From IMG/VR virus record IMGVR_UViG_3300028577_000015, positions 1-50,807 of that record: a stretch of DNA of 50,807 nucleotides. One strand, given 5' to 3'. Shown piece after piece: positions 7,212 through 15,003 of this stretch (the first letter of the stretch is position 1; the number at the start of each line of letters is the position of its first letter). The position numbers and the translations under genes were made by a program. The DNA comes from a virus. The notes below the pieces were generated by a model. That model saw only the letters and a list, made by a program, of their open reading frames with translations. It was not told the origin of the DNA and did no database searches.

Positions 7212-8663
7212 ATGGCGAAGGGACCGAACGTAGCGAATAGGGCGGCCGACCCCAGCACGCCATCTCTTGCGAACGCCTCGCTCGCCCCGATGTGGGGGAT
7301 GATCAAAGACATCCTCGCCGGCGCCAAGGCAGTGCGGGCGGCCGGCAAGACCTACCTGCCGAAGTTCCCGGCCGAGTCCAACGACGAATATGACCGGCGC
7401 AAGGATTCGGCGCCGTGGCGGCCGGAGTTCGAGGACGCGATCCGCGCGATCAGCGCGAGGCCGTTTACCGATGAGGTCAAGCTCGTCGGTGAGCCGTCGG
7501 GCGACATCGCGCAGCTGGCAGACGACATCGACGGCCGCGGAAACAACCTGAACACTTTCGCGAAGGACGTCTTCGAAGGCGGCGTCACGCTCGGCGCGCA
7601 TGGCATCCTGGTTGACTTCCCGAGCATGCAGGCCGGAGCAACGATCGCCGATGAAAAGGCGGCGGGCGCGCGGCCCTATTGGGTGTCCGTCGGCGCCGAC
7701 GAGATCATCGCCATGCGCACCACGAAGATCGGTCGCCGCGAGGTCGTCACTCACCTTCGCCTGAAGGAAACGGCGATCGAGACGAACGGCTTCGAAGAGA
7801 AGACCGTCGACCGGATTCGCGTGCTCGAGCCCGGCAAGTGGGAGATCTGGAAGCCGGTCGCGAATATCGCTGGCTCCATGGAATGGGTGATCGAAAGCGA
7901 AGGCAAGCTCACGCTCGACGAGGTGCCGTTCGTTTTTTACGCCACCGCCAAGCGTATCGGCTCGCAATACGTCAGGCCGCCGCTGCTCGACCTGGCCGAC
8001 ATGCAGATCGAGCTCTATCGGTTTCTGTCGACTGAGGAGCAGATCTACACCATTGCCGGATCGCCGATGCTCACGGCCAATGGCATGTCGGCACCAACGG
8101 ACGGCGGCGCCGTCGAGACCGGCCCGGGGCGCGTGCTGTATGCCCCCGGCTTTGAGCGCATCGCGACCAGCTGGGACTATATCCAGCCCGACGCCGCCAA
8201 CCTGACCGCGATCAGTGCGAAGGCGGCCGGGATCATCGAAGACATGCGCCGCCTCGGCCTGCAGCCGATGCTGCCGAAGACCGGCAACATCACGGCGACC
8301 GCGTCGGGCGTCGAGGCGGCGAAAGCCCACTCGGCAGTCGGCACCTGGGCGAACGGACTGAAGGACGCGCTTGAGCAGGCCTGGGTCTTCACCGCGAAGT
8401 GGATGAAGTCGAGCGAGGCCGTTTCGGTTTCGGTCAACACCGACTTTGGCGTCGGCCTGTACGAAGCCGACGACCTCCGCGTCCTGCTGGACTCCTACAA
8501 GGCCAACGTCATCAGCAGCGAGACCTACATCGACGAGCTCATCCGTCGCGATCTGCTCGGTCCGCAGTTCGATCCCGAGGCCAACACAGAGCAACTCCTA
8601 GCCGCTGTTCCCGTCGACATCCCCGACATCGTTCCGCCCGGAGGCGGCGGTCCGCAGCCGTGA
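7212..8663 (+). CDS. Portal protein (DUF4055 family)
   Basis: The product has 483 residues, starting at the ATG at 7212 behind a very good GGAGG site that overlaps the terminase stop. The early segment Tyr-Leu-Pro-Lys-Phe-Pro (about 54-59), the central Val-Pro-Phe-Val-Phe-Tyr and the late Ala-Gly-Ser-Pro-Met-Leu pattern are those of DUF4055 proteins, which sit right after terminases and have the helix content of portals. It would form the dodecameric ring at one capsid vertex, the docking point for terminase and then for the neck. The C-terminus ends in Pro/Gly. Confidence 0.85.
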   Translation: MAKGPNVANRAADPSTPSLANASLAPMWGMIKDILAGAKAVRAAGKTYLPKFPAESNDEYDRRKDSAPWRPEFEDAIRAISARPFTDEVKLVGEPSGDIAQLADDIDGRGNNLNTFAKDVFEGGVTLGAHGILVDFPSMQAGATIADEKAAGARPYWVSVGADEIIAMRTTKIGRREVVTHLRLKETAIETNGFEEKTVDRIRVLEPGKWEIWKPVANIAGSMEWVIESEGKLTLDEVPFVFYATAKRIGSQYVRPPLLDLADMQIELYRFLSTEEQIYTIAGSPMLTANGMSAPTDGGAVETGPGRVLYAPGFERIATSWDYIQPDAANLTAISAKAAGIIEDMRRLGLQPMLPKTGNITATASGVEAAKAHSAVGTWANGLKDALEQAWVFTAKWMKSSEAVSVSVNTDFGVGLYEADDLRVLLDSYKANVISSETYIDELIRRDLLGPQFDPEANTEQLLAAVPVDIPDIVPPGGGGPQP

Positions 8664-8941
8664 GGGCGACGGGTTGGTATTGGGTGCAAAGGGTGCCCGA
8701 GGAAGACTGGCAGCCGGCTCATTGGGGACCGTCGCCCTATCCGCCTGAGTGGCGTTGGCGCCTAGCGACGTATCTCGAACTTCATCGCGGACGACTTCAC
8801 CGCGTCGGAGGTCGCATTGAGCCTCCTGCAACTGCACACGCCGCTGCCGGTGACGATCACCGCGCGCACGCTGCCACCGGGCGTCAAAAGCAGAAGCGAT
8901 CGCGGGTGGTGCTACGCGTGGCGAGAGGTCGGCATCGATAG
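8660..8941 (+). CDS. Small phage protein, Trp-rich
   Basis: This 93-residue protein starts at GTG overlapping the portal stop (GTGA). Its N-terminus (Gly-Trp-Tyr-Trp-Val and Trp-Gln-Pro-Ala-His-Trp) and the later Arg-Ile-Glu-Pro-Pro signature match a group of small phage proteins of unknown role. The last 40 residues are basic and low in complexity because they overlap the next gene in another frame by 125 bases; the functional part probably ends near the Glu-Pro-Pro. Confidence 0.6.
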   Translation: MRATGWYWVQRVPEEDWQPAHWGPSPYPPEWRWRLATYLELHRGRLHRVGGRIEPPATAHAAAGDDHRAHAATGRQKQKRSRVVLRVARGRHR

Positions 8942-9071
8942 CCATCGGCTTTGGATCGTCGCCATGGACGACACCGGCGAGGTCATCGACTTCCCGCAGA
9001 CGGAGATCGTGATCGACCACAACTGGTCGATGGGGCGGCGCCAAGCTTCGAAGAAGCGGAGTCCGAAATGA
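8817..9071 (+). CDS. Hypothetical phage protein, TTG start
   Basis: The product has 84 residues. TTG at 8817 is chosen because GGAGG lies five bases upstream and an in-frame stop (TAG) lies just above, with no ATG or GTG between. The pattern Trp-Cys-Tyr-Ala-Trp, Leu-Trp-Ile-Val-Ala-Met-Asp-Asp-Thr-Gly-Glu and Asn-Trp-Ser-Met-Gly-Arg recurs in small proteins between phage portal and scaffold genes. The role is unknown. It overlaps the preceding gene by 125 bases in a different frame and the next by ATGA. Confidence 0.7.
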   Translation: MSLLQLHTPLPVTITARTLPPGVKSRSDRGWCYAWREVGIDSHRLWIVAMDDTGEVIDFPQTEIVIDHNWSMGRRQASKKRSPK

Positions 9072-9259
9072 TCGATCGACTGACCCAGCACGAAGCCATG
9101 CGCCGCGATCTGGCGACGCCGTCTGTGGCCGAGAGCTACCGCCAGGCCAGGCTTGCGCAGATGGACGCCCGGCCGCTGTCCGCCGACGAGCGCAAGCTGC
9201 GCGACGCCCTCGCGATCCCGTATGCGCTGCCGCCGCGACGGCCGAGGAACGAACGATGA
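9068..9259 (+). CDS. Hypothetical small protein
   Basis: This 63-residue, mostly helical, Arg/Ala/Leu-rich protein starts at the ATG in ATGA shared with the previous stop. No membrane segment or known motif is seen. It is linked by another ATGA to the tiny membrane protein that follows, so the three genes 8817-9339 are translated as a coupled set between portal and scaffold. Confidence 0.65.
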   Translation: MIDRLTQHEAMRRDLATPSVAESYRQARLAQMDARPLSADERKLRDALAIPYALPPRRPRNER

Positions 9260-9339
9260 CCGTGCTCGGCATCATCTTCGCCTGCGGGTGCGCCGTCATG
9301 GTCGCGCTGGTTCTGCTCGACGTTCCGAAGCGGCGCTGA
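9256..9339 (+). CDS. Tiny single-pass membrane protein
   Basis: This 27-residue product begins at ATGA overlapping the previous stop. Residues 3-21 are continuously hydrophobic with two Cys, followed by Asp-Val-Pro-Lys-Arg-Arg, so a single inner-membrane helix with a positive C-terminal end is predicted. It is short, but the coupled start and membrane pattern support it. The family is not recognised. Confidence 0.5.
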   Translation: MTVLGIIFACGCAVMVALVLLDVPKRR

Positions 9340-9432
9340 AACCGAGTCCGCCAAGGCGACGCTCGTCGTCTCGGCACCCCGAGGGCGAAGGCTCTCAACT
9401 TCGCGGGCGAAGGTCCGCAAAGGAGCACCACC

Positions 9433-10230
9433 GTGAAACTGAAGACTGTAGAAGTGAGCGGCAAGACGTATGCCGAGGTTGTCGATGGCAAGCCGGTGTT
9501 CGAGGTCGATGGCAAGGACGTCCCGTTCGACGGCCCGGCCGCGGTCGCGACCATCACGCGCGTCACCGATGAGTCCAAGAAGTTCAAGGAGCGCGCGCAG
9601 GCCGACGAGGCGAAGCTGAAGACGTTCGAGGGCATCGCTGACCCGGCCAAGGCCCTGAAGGCGCTCGAGACCGTGGCCAACCTGGACGCCGGCAAGCTGA
9701 TCGAAGCCGGCAAGGTCGAGGAAATGAAGGCCGGCATCATCGCCGCGGAGACGGCAAAGCACGCCAACGAGAAGAAGTCGCTGTCCGAGAAGGTCGACGA
9801 GCTCGCCGCCAGCCTGGCGAAGAGCGACGCGGCGTTCTTCAGCGAGAAGGTCGGCGGCGCGTTCGCTCGATCGAAGTTCATCACCGAGAAGACGATCCTG
9901 CCGCCGGACGTTGCCCAGGCCACCTTCGGCAACCGTTTCAAGATCGAGGAAGGCAAGATCATCGGCCTCGGCGCTGACGGCCAGCCGATCTACTCCAAGT
10001 CGAAGGCCGGCGAGATTGCGGACTTCGACGAGGCCATCGAGAGCATGCTCGACGGGCACCCCAACCGTGACCGCCTCCTGGTCGGCACCGGCCAGTCCGG
10101 CACCGGCAAGAAGGGCAACGAGGGCGGCGGCAGCGGCGGCAAGACAGTCGCGCGCAGCGAGTTCAGCAAGCTCGATCCCACGACGCAGATGACCCGGATG
10201 CGCGAGGGCTACCAACTCGTCGACGGCTGA
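9433..10230 (+). CDS. Scaffold-like protein (DUF6651-type)
   Basis: The product has 265 residues from GTG at 9433, behind an AAAGGAG site. Residues about 45-150 are a Lys/Glu/Ala-rich helical, coiled-coil-like stretch; the C-terminal part has a Gly-rich linker (about 222-236) and a basic/acidic tail ending in Arg-Met-Arg-Glu-Gly-Tyr. This layout and the position just upstream of the coat gene fit an assembly scaffold or its protease-cleaved equivalent. I recall it as DUF6651, from memory. It would drive coat polymerisation into proheads and then leave. Confidence 0.75.
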   Translation: MKLKTVEVSGKTYAEVVDGKPVFEVDGKDVPFDGPAAVATITRVTDESKKFKERAQADEAKLKTFEGIADPAKALKALETVANLDAGKLIEAGKVEEMKAGIIAAETAKHANEKKSLSEKVDELAASLAKSDAAFFSEKVGGAFARSKFITEKTILPPDVAQATFGNRFKIEEGKIIGLGADGQPIYSKSKAGEIADFDEAIESMLDGHPNRDRLLVGTGQSGTGKKGNEGGGSGGKTVARSEFSKLDPTTQMTRMREGYQLVDG

Positions 10231-10247
10231 TCGCCGCCGACTAAAAC

Positions 10248-10261
10248 CCGCCAATTGGCGG
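10248..10261 (+). other. 14-base palindrome between scaffold and coat genes
   Basis: CCGCCAATTGGCGG is perfectly self-complementary and is followed by ATTT. It sits in the 171-base gap before the coat gene, which also holds a 12-base direct repeat GCCGAAGGGCTG (10293-10304 and 10351-10362). It may be a weak terminator, an RNA-stabilising hairpin or an operator; the sequence alone does not decide. Confidence 0.4.
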
Positions 10262-10401
10262 ATTTCGACCGCGCTCACTGAGGGACCCGCCGGCCGAAGG
10301 GCTGGCGCGGTCTGAGCGCCCGCAAAGCCACCCGAACGGGCCTTTGCAAAGCCGAAGGGCTGCTTCCCCACCGAACGCCACCCACAACATAGGAGGCCCC
10401 T

Positions 10402-11562
10402 GTGGCCAACACTCTGACTGGTCTTATTCCGACCATCTACACCGGTCTCGACATCGTCTCGCGCGAGCTGATCGGTTTCATCCCGAACGTCTCTCGCGAT
10501 GCCAAGGCCGACTCCGCTGCGCTCAACCAGACCGTTCGCTCGCACGTCGTGCCGGCGATCGCGACCGAAGACATCTCCGCGGGCGCCACTCCGGCTGACT
10601 CCGGCGACATGACGGTCGGCTACGTCGACGTCACCATCACCAAGTCGAAGGCGGCGCCGATCCGCTGGACCGGTGAGGAGCAGCTGTCCGTCGGCGGGCA
10701 ACTCAACCCGATCCTGGTCGATCAGTTCGCCCAGGCATTCCGCGTCCTCGCCAATGCGGTCGAGGTCGACCTTGCGGCCCTCTACAAGAAGGCCTCGCGC
10801 GCCTACGGCACCGCCGCTTCGACGCCGTTCGGCACTGCCTCGGATCTCAGCGATCTGGCACAGATCAACAAGATCCTCGACGACAACGGCGCGCCCGCGA
10901 CCGGTCGCATCCTGATCCTGGGCTCGGCCGCTCGCGCCAACCTGGAAGGCAAGCACTCCGAACTGTTCCGAGTGAACGAGGCCGGCGATGCCGGTGCCAT
11001 GTTGCGTCAGCGCATGATGCGCCAGCTGCAGGGATTCACCATGGGCTACTCGGCGGGCATTGCATCTCAGACCGGCGGCGCCGGCACTGGCTACCTCGTC
11101 AACAACGCCGCCACCATCCTGGTCGGCGCCACCACGGTCGCTGTCGATACCGGCACGGCGAACACCACCGGCATCCAGGCCGGTGATGTGATCACCTTCG
11201 GCACCTCCGACAAGTACATCGTCGGCACCGGCATCACGACTGCGGCCGGCAACATCGTCATCAACAACCCCGGCATCGTGAAGGCCGCGATTGCCGACAA
11301 CCAGGCGATCAACGTCTCGGCGAGCTACACCGCCAACATGGCGTTCACGCAGAACGCCCTGGTCTTGGCGGCTCGCACGCCTGCGATGCCGGCGGGCGGT
11401 GACTCGGCCGATGACGTGATCAACGTCACGGATCCGGTCTCCGGGCTCACCTTCCAGATCGCCTACTATCGCCAGTATCGCCGCACCAAGATCGAGGTCG
11501 GCTTGGCGTGGGGCGTCCAGATGGCGAAGCCGGAGCACTGCGCCGTCCTGATGGGCGCCTAA
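10402..11562 (+). CDS. Major capsid protein (P22 coat-like)
   Basis: The product has 386 residues, starting at GTG directly after a perfect AGGAGG. The N-terminal Val-Pro-Ala-Ile-Ala-Thr-Glu-Asp-Ile block, the central Arg-Trp-Thr-Gly-Glu-Glu-Gln (about 92-98), Ala-Ser-Arg-Ala-Tyr-Gly-Thr and Asp-Asn-Gly-Ala-Pro, and a Gly/Thr-rich inserted segment (about 225-300) match the P22-type coat family with an HK97 fold. It builds the icosahedral shell. The strong site and the terminator after the gene suit high expression. Confidence 0.9.
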   Translation: MANTLTGLIPTIYTGLDIVSRELIGFIPNVSRDAKADSAALNQTVRSHVVPAIATEDISAGATPADSGDMTVGYVDVTITKSKAAPIRWTGEEQLSVGGQLNPILVDQFAQAFRVLANAVEVDLAALYKKASRAYGTAASTPFGTASDLSDLAQINKILDDNGAPATGRILILGSAARANLEGKHSELFRVNEAGDAGAMLRQRMMRQLQGFTMGYSAGIASQTGGAGTGYLVNNAATILVGATTVAVDTGTANTTGIQAGDVITFGTSDKYIVGTGITTAAGNIVINNPGIVKAAIADNQAINVSASYTANMAFTQNALVLAARTPAMPAGGDSADDVINVTDPVSGLTFQIAYYRQYRRTKIEVGLAWGVQMAKPEHCAVLMGA

Positions 11563-11579
11563 GCCTACTGAAACGATAC

Positions 11580-11610
11580 GGGGCGGTCGAAGTGGGCCGC
11601 CCCGCCTTTC
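11580..11610 (+). terminator. Hairpin after the coat gene
   Basis: Arms GGGGCGG (11580-11586) and CCGCCCC (11597-11603) with a ten-base loop are followed by GCCTTTCTC, a weak T stretch. It may stop or attenuate transcription between the coat gene and the methyltransferase gene. Confidence 0.55.
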
Positions 11611-11629
11611 TCTCGCAGAAGGAAACCAA

Positions 11630-12325
11630 ATGGCCGCCCTCACGCCGGAAATCGTCGCCGCGGTCATCGATCAGGTCCGGCCCAAATACACGCTCACTCC
11701 GCCCCAGGCGCTTGAGATCACCATCCGCCGCGTGATCGACGCCATCGAGAAGAACATTCCCGGTGACCTGGTCGAGTGCGGCACCTGGATGGGCGGCTGC
11801 AGCTACGCCATGCTGCATGTCCAGCGCGCGATCTACGGAGAAATCCGCCGGCCCGTGTGGATGTACGACAGCTTTGAAGGCATGTCCCCGCCGTCGAAGG
11901 AGGACGGAAATCACGCCGCCGGATGGTACGGCGAGCAGACGAACCTGCCCCGCGACGTTGCGAGCAATCACTACTGCATCGCGCCATATCCGCTGGTGGT
12001 CGCTGCGGTCGCCGAGCAGGGTTTCCAAGACCACGTCATCCTGCGCAAAGGCTGGCTGGCCGACACGCTGCCAGAGCGCAAGCCCGACCAGGTCGCCGTC
12101 CTGCGCATCGATTGCGACTGGTATGAGCCGGTGATGTGCTGCCTCGAGCAGCTGGTCCCGAACGTGTCGGTCGACGGGTCGATCATCCTGGACGATTACT
12201 ACGCCTGGGAGGGCTGCACGCTGGCCACCCACGAGTACCTCGCCAAGCACAACCACCCGTGGATCATCCGGTCGATCGAGGATGGCCACGGCTGCTGGAT
12301 GATCAAGCGGCCGGCGACCTGGTAA
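11630..12325 (+). CDS. TylF/MycF-type SAM-dependent O-methyltransferase
   Basis: The product has 231 residues. SAM motif I is Val-Glu-Cys-Gly-Thr-Trp-Met-Gly-Gly (48-56), followed by the acidic end of strand 2 in Tyr-Asp-Ser-Phe-Glu-Gly-Met-Ser (79-86). Leu-Arg-Ile-Asp-Cys-Asp-Trp-Tyr-Glu-Pro (158-167) and Leu-Asp-Asp-Tyr-Tyr (187-191) supply the aspartates that bind Mg in TylF/MycF/NovP enzymes. Those enzymes methylate sugar hydroxyls, so a sugar or glycoconjugate substrate is likely but unproven. It is cytoplasmic, with no signal peptide. It interrupts the head module, between the coat hairpin and the connector gene, where no enzyme is expected. Its base composition does not stand out. Confidence 0.8.
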   Translation: MAALTPEIVAAVIDQVRPKYTLTPPQALEITIRRVIDAIEKNIPGDLVECGTWMGGCSYAMLHVQRAIYGEIRRPVWMYDSFEGMSPPSKEDGNHAAGWYGEQTNLPRDVASNHYCIAPYPLVVAAVAEQGFQDHVILRKGWLADTLPERKPDQVAVLRIDCDWYEPVMCCLEQLVPNVSVDGSIILDDYYAWEGCTLATHEYLAKHNHPWIIRSIEDGHGCWMIKRPATW

Positions 12326-12348
12326 CCGAGTGACCACGGAGGCTGACC

Positions 12349-12888
12349 ATGTCGCTGATCGTCGAAGACGGCACCGCTCCGGCTGGCGCTGATACCTATG
12401 CCTCGCTCGCTACGATCAACGCCTATGCGCTCTCGCGCGGGCTGACGTTCGCCATCACCGGCGCCGACACCACGCCAGCCGAACAGGCCGCCCGCCGCGC
12501 CTTCGTCTTCATCAACACTCGCTACCGGTCGCGGTTCACGGGCATCCGCACCTATCGGCGCCTGCAGTCGGGCGAGTTCCCGCGATACAATTGCTATGAC
12601 GCGCAGGACCCGCCTTCGTACCTGCACTTCAATGAGATCCCGCAGGAGATCATCGACGCTCAGTGCGAGGCGGCGATCCGCGAGAAGGCGACGCCTGGTT
12701 ACCTCAACCCGGATGTAACCCCAGGCAAGATCAAGAAGTCGTTCAGCGCCGGTGGTGTCGCCGTCGTCTACGAGGTCGGTTCATCGGGCGCGGGAGGACA
12801 GAGGCCCGACATGGCCGTGATCGACGAGATCCTGTCGTCGTTGATTGGCAGGTCCTCGGGCTATTCCGGAAAGTCTCTCCGCGGATGA
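12349..12888 (+). CDS. Head-tail adaptor (DnaT-like ssDNA-binding fold)
   Basis: The product has 179 residues. It begins with the Ala-Asp-Thr-Tyr-Ala-Ser-Leu block (14-20), continues with helices containing Ala-Arg-Arg-Ala-Phe-Val-Phe-Ile, then Ile-Pro-Gln-Glu-Ile-Ile-Asp-Ala-Gln (about 96-104) and Ser-Phe-Ser-Ala-Gly-Gly (about 131-136). This is the family annotated as putative DnaT-like, which by position is the neck adaptor bound to the portal ring. It follows the methyltransferase gene by 23 bases and overlaps the next gene by ATGA. Confidence 0.75.
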   Translation: MSLIVEDGTAPAGADTYASLATINAYALSRGLTFAITGADTTPAEQAARRAFVFINTRYRSRFTGIRTYRRLQSGEFPRYNCYDAQDPPSYLHFNEIPQEIIDAQCEAAIREKATPGYLNPDVTPGKIKKSFSAGGVAVVYEVGSSGAGGQRPDMAVIDEILSSLIGRSSGYSGKSLRG

Positions 12889-13271
12889 CGATTTACGATG
12901 ATCTCCGGGACGCCGCAGTCGAGGCCTTGGGTGAGCTCGCGCAGGGCACCGTCACCCTCACCAGGACGACGCGCGCCGCCACGACCTCCTACGACCCGGG
13001 CGCGGTCACCGGGGTGGCCGTCTACACGCTCGACGCCGTCGTATCGGGGGTGTCCAGGAAGTATGTCGACGGAACGCTGATCTTGGCGTCCGATCTCCAG
13101 CTTACGGTCTCGCCGCAGGCCACGCTTTCTGACGGCACCACGGTCGCCGACGTAGCACCGCTGATGACGGATGGGATCTCGGTCGACGGCAAGGACCGCA
13201 AGGTGAAGAAGATACTGGCCACGCCGGCGGCCGGGACTGCAGCGGTCTATCTGATCTTCATCGAGGGCTGA
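12885..13271 (+). CDS. Putative head closure / neck protein
   Basis: The product has 128 residues from the ATG in ATGA shared with the previous stop. It is mostly beta strands with a Thr/Val-rich composition. The C-terminal part has Val-Asp-Gly-Lys-Asp-Arg-Lys-Val-Lys-Lys-Ile, reminiscent of siphovirus head-closure proteins, which have a beta-sandwich that plugs the portal channel. The assignment rests mainly on the gene order adaptor, closure, and is moderate. Confidence 0.55.
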   Translation: MTIYDDLRDAAVEALGELAQGTVTLTRTTRAATTSYDPGAVTGVAVYTLDAVVSGVSRKYVDGTLILASDLQLTVSPQATLSDGTTVADVAPLMTDGISVDGKDRKVKKILATPAAGTAAVYLIFIEG

Positions 13272-13273
13272 GC

Positions 13274-13504
13274 ATGACCGTCATGTCGGGAAACGAACTC
13301 GGCCGCGAACTGTGCAAGCTATTCGGACTGGACGAAGGGAACGTCAGTAAGATCACGATAGTTGCCGAGGCCGGAGCGGTCGCCCTGGTCACGGTCGAGA
13401 GGGCTATTCCGGTCGTCGACAAGGATGCGTTGATCGAGACACTGACGACGTTTCACGACTGGAAGAAATTCAAGGTGGTCGAGACCGACAAGAAGGCCGA
13501 CTAA
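13274..13504 (+). CDS. Hypothetical phage protein in neck region
   Basis: This 76-residue protein starts two bases after the previous stop. The first half has Gly-Asn-Glu-Leu-Gly-Arg-Glu-Leu-Cys-Lys-Leu-Phe-Gly-Leu (a helix) followed by two beta strands, and the C-terminus is Lys/Asp-rich. Similar short proteins occur at this place in several alphaproteobacterial phages, without known function. The stop TAA is followed at once by the next ATG. Confidence 0.6.
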   Translation: MTVMSGNELGRELCKLFGLDEGNVSKITIVAEAGAVALVTVERAIPVVDKDALIETLTTFHDWKKFKVVETDKKAD

Positions 13505-14506
13505 ATGGCCAGCCGGTCGACCCTGCAGGACCGGATCCAGGCCCTGCTGACAAAGTATGAGCCGCAGATCCGAGACGCCTTCCTGGCGTCGATCAGCGAC
13601 ATCACGAACCGCGCCAAACTCGGCGCCATCATCGCCGCCTTGGAGCGCGGGGACATCGAGGGGGCGCTGGCGGCAGTCCATGTCGAGCCGGCGGCATTCC
13701 AGCCACTCGAGTCCGCGATCCGGACCGGCTTCGTGCAGGCGGCCACCACGACGGCAGCCGCGATCCCGGCCCAGGTCGTTGTCCGCTTCGATGCGCGCAA
13801 CCCGGCGGCCGAGCAGTGGCTGTCGACGCACTCGTCCCAGGCCATCGTCGAAATCGTCGCCGACCAGCGCACTGCAGTCCGGATCGCGCTGACGGACGGC
13901 ATGGCCCGCGGCGACAATCCGCGGACCACGGCGCTCAACGTGGTCGGCCGCATCGGACAGTCGGGGCGCCGGGAAGGCGGCATCGTCGGGTTGACCTCGC
14001 AGATGGAGCGGTACGTCGCTAACGCGCGCGCCGAGCTGACCAGCGGAAACCCGGTCACCATGCGTGGCTACTTCACCCGGCTGCGCCGCGACAAGCGGTT
14101 CGACGGCATCGTGCTCAAGGCCATCAAGGACGGAAAGCCGGTGGACGCCGCGACGGTGAGCCGGCTGACCAGCCGCTATGCCGATCGCCTGCTGGCGCTG
14201 CGCGGCGAGACTATCGGCCGAACCGAAAGCATGGCCTCGATCCACGAGGCCCAGCACCAGGCTTATCTGCAGGCGGTCGGGAAGGGCGCCGTCAAGGCCT
14301 CCGCTGTTCGCCGCACCTGGATCGCCACAAAGGACTCGAGGACGCGCGACAGCCACCGGCACCTGGACGGCACCACCGTCGGGCTCAATGAGCGGTTTCC
14401 CAACGGCTGCCTATTCCCGGGCGACCCGTCGGCCGATATCGCCGAGATCGCGAACTGCCGCTGCCATTTGATGGTCCGCATCGATCGCCTCTCGAACCTG
14501 GAGTGA
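13505..14506 (+). CDS. Minor head / MuF-like protein (SPP1 gp7 family)
   Basis: The product has 333 residues. Most of it is helical. The C-terminal 90 residues carry the family signature: Arg-Thr-Glu-Ser (about 239-242), Trp-Ile-Ala-Thr-Lys-Asp-Ser-Arg-Thr-Arg-Asp-Ser-His (about 272-284), Asp-Gly-Thr and Pro-Gly-Asp-Pro-Ser, then Asn-Cys-Arg-Cys. The family acts in head morphogenesis and is probably ejected with the DNA. It starts immediately after the previous stop and ends seven bases before the gp10-like gene. Confidence 0.85.
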   Translation: MASRSTLQDRIQALLTKYEPQIRDAFLASISDITNRAKLGAIIAALERGDIEGALAAVHVEPAAFQPLESAIRTGFVQAATTTAAAIPAQVVVRFDARNPAAEQWLSTHSSQAIVEIVADQRTAVRIALTDGMARGDNPRTTALNVVGRIGQSGRREGGIVGLTSQMERYVANARAELTSGNPVTMRGYFTRLRRDKRFDGIVLKAIKDGKPVDAATVSRLTSRYADRLLALRGETIGRTESMASIHEAQHQAYLQAVGKGAVKASAVRRTWIATKDSRTRDSHRHLDGTTVGLNERFPNGCLFPGDPSADIAEIANCRCHLMVRIDRLSNLE

Positions 14507-14512
14507 CCGGCG

Positions 14513-14947
14513 ATGGCGCAGCAGTCGTTCCAGAGTTCAATCGATGCCTGGGTGCAGAAGACGAAGGCCCGCATGGAGGCGGTGGTCAAAAACGCCGCCG
14601 AGTCGGTGATCGAGGAAGTCGTCTTACGTTGTCCCGTGGACACGGGCTTCTTACGAGCCTCTCTGACGGCCTCGCTCGACGGTCCTCTGCCGATGCGGAA
14701 CGACAAGCCTGCGGGTGCGGCGCCGAATTCATTCGACGCCCAGGACGTCTCTCTGGTGATCGAAGGCGCGCAGCTGGGCCAGACCATCTACGCTTCGTTC
14801 ACCGCCCGTTACGCCAGCTTCGTGGAATATGGAACGAAGCACACAAACCCCGTCGGCATGGTGAGATTGTCCGCGGCCAACTGGGGTTTTCATGTCGAAA
14901 GCGCTGTAAGGCAGGCAAAGGCTGCGGTAAATTCAGCGGGCCGCTAA
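14513..14947 (+). CDS. HK97 gp10-like head-tail joining protein
   Basis: The product has 144 residues. Pro-Val-Asp-Thr-Gly-Phe-Leu-Arg-Ala-Ser-Leu (about 41-51) and Phe-Val-Glu-Tyr-Gly-Thr (about 104-109) are the two hallmarks of the HK97 gp10 family, which links head to tail. The start ATG follows GGAG. The normal next gene, the tail terminator at 15940, is displaced by almost 1 kb by an endonuclease gene and an antisense frame. Confidence 0.85.
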   Translation: MAQQSFQSSIDAWVQKTKARMEAVVKNAAESVIEEVVLRCPVDTGFLRASLTASLDGPLPMRNDKPAGAAPNSFDAQDVSLVIEGAQLGQTIYASFTARYASFVEYGTKHTNPVGMVRLSAANWGFHVESAVRQAKAAVNSAGR

Positions 14948-15003
14948 GGGACTGGAACTCCCCTAGCGACCCTAACCAAACGCAACCCATTGGAGGGGTT
15001 GGA

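Noticed and set aside
9136-11667. Open minus-strand frame of 843 codons opposite scaffold and coat genes
   Set aside because: It is a shadow of GC-biased coding sequence; both plus-strand genes have ribosome sites and family motifs.
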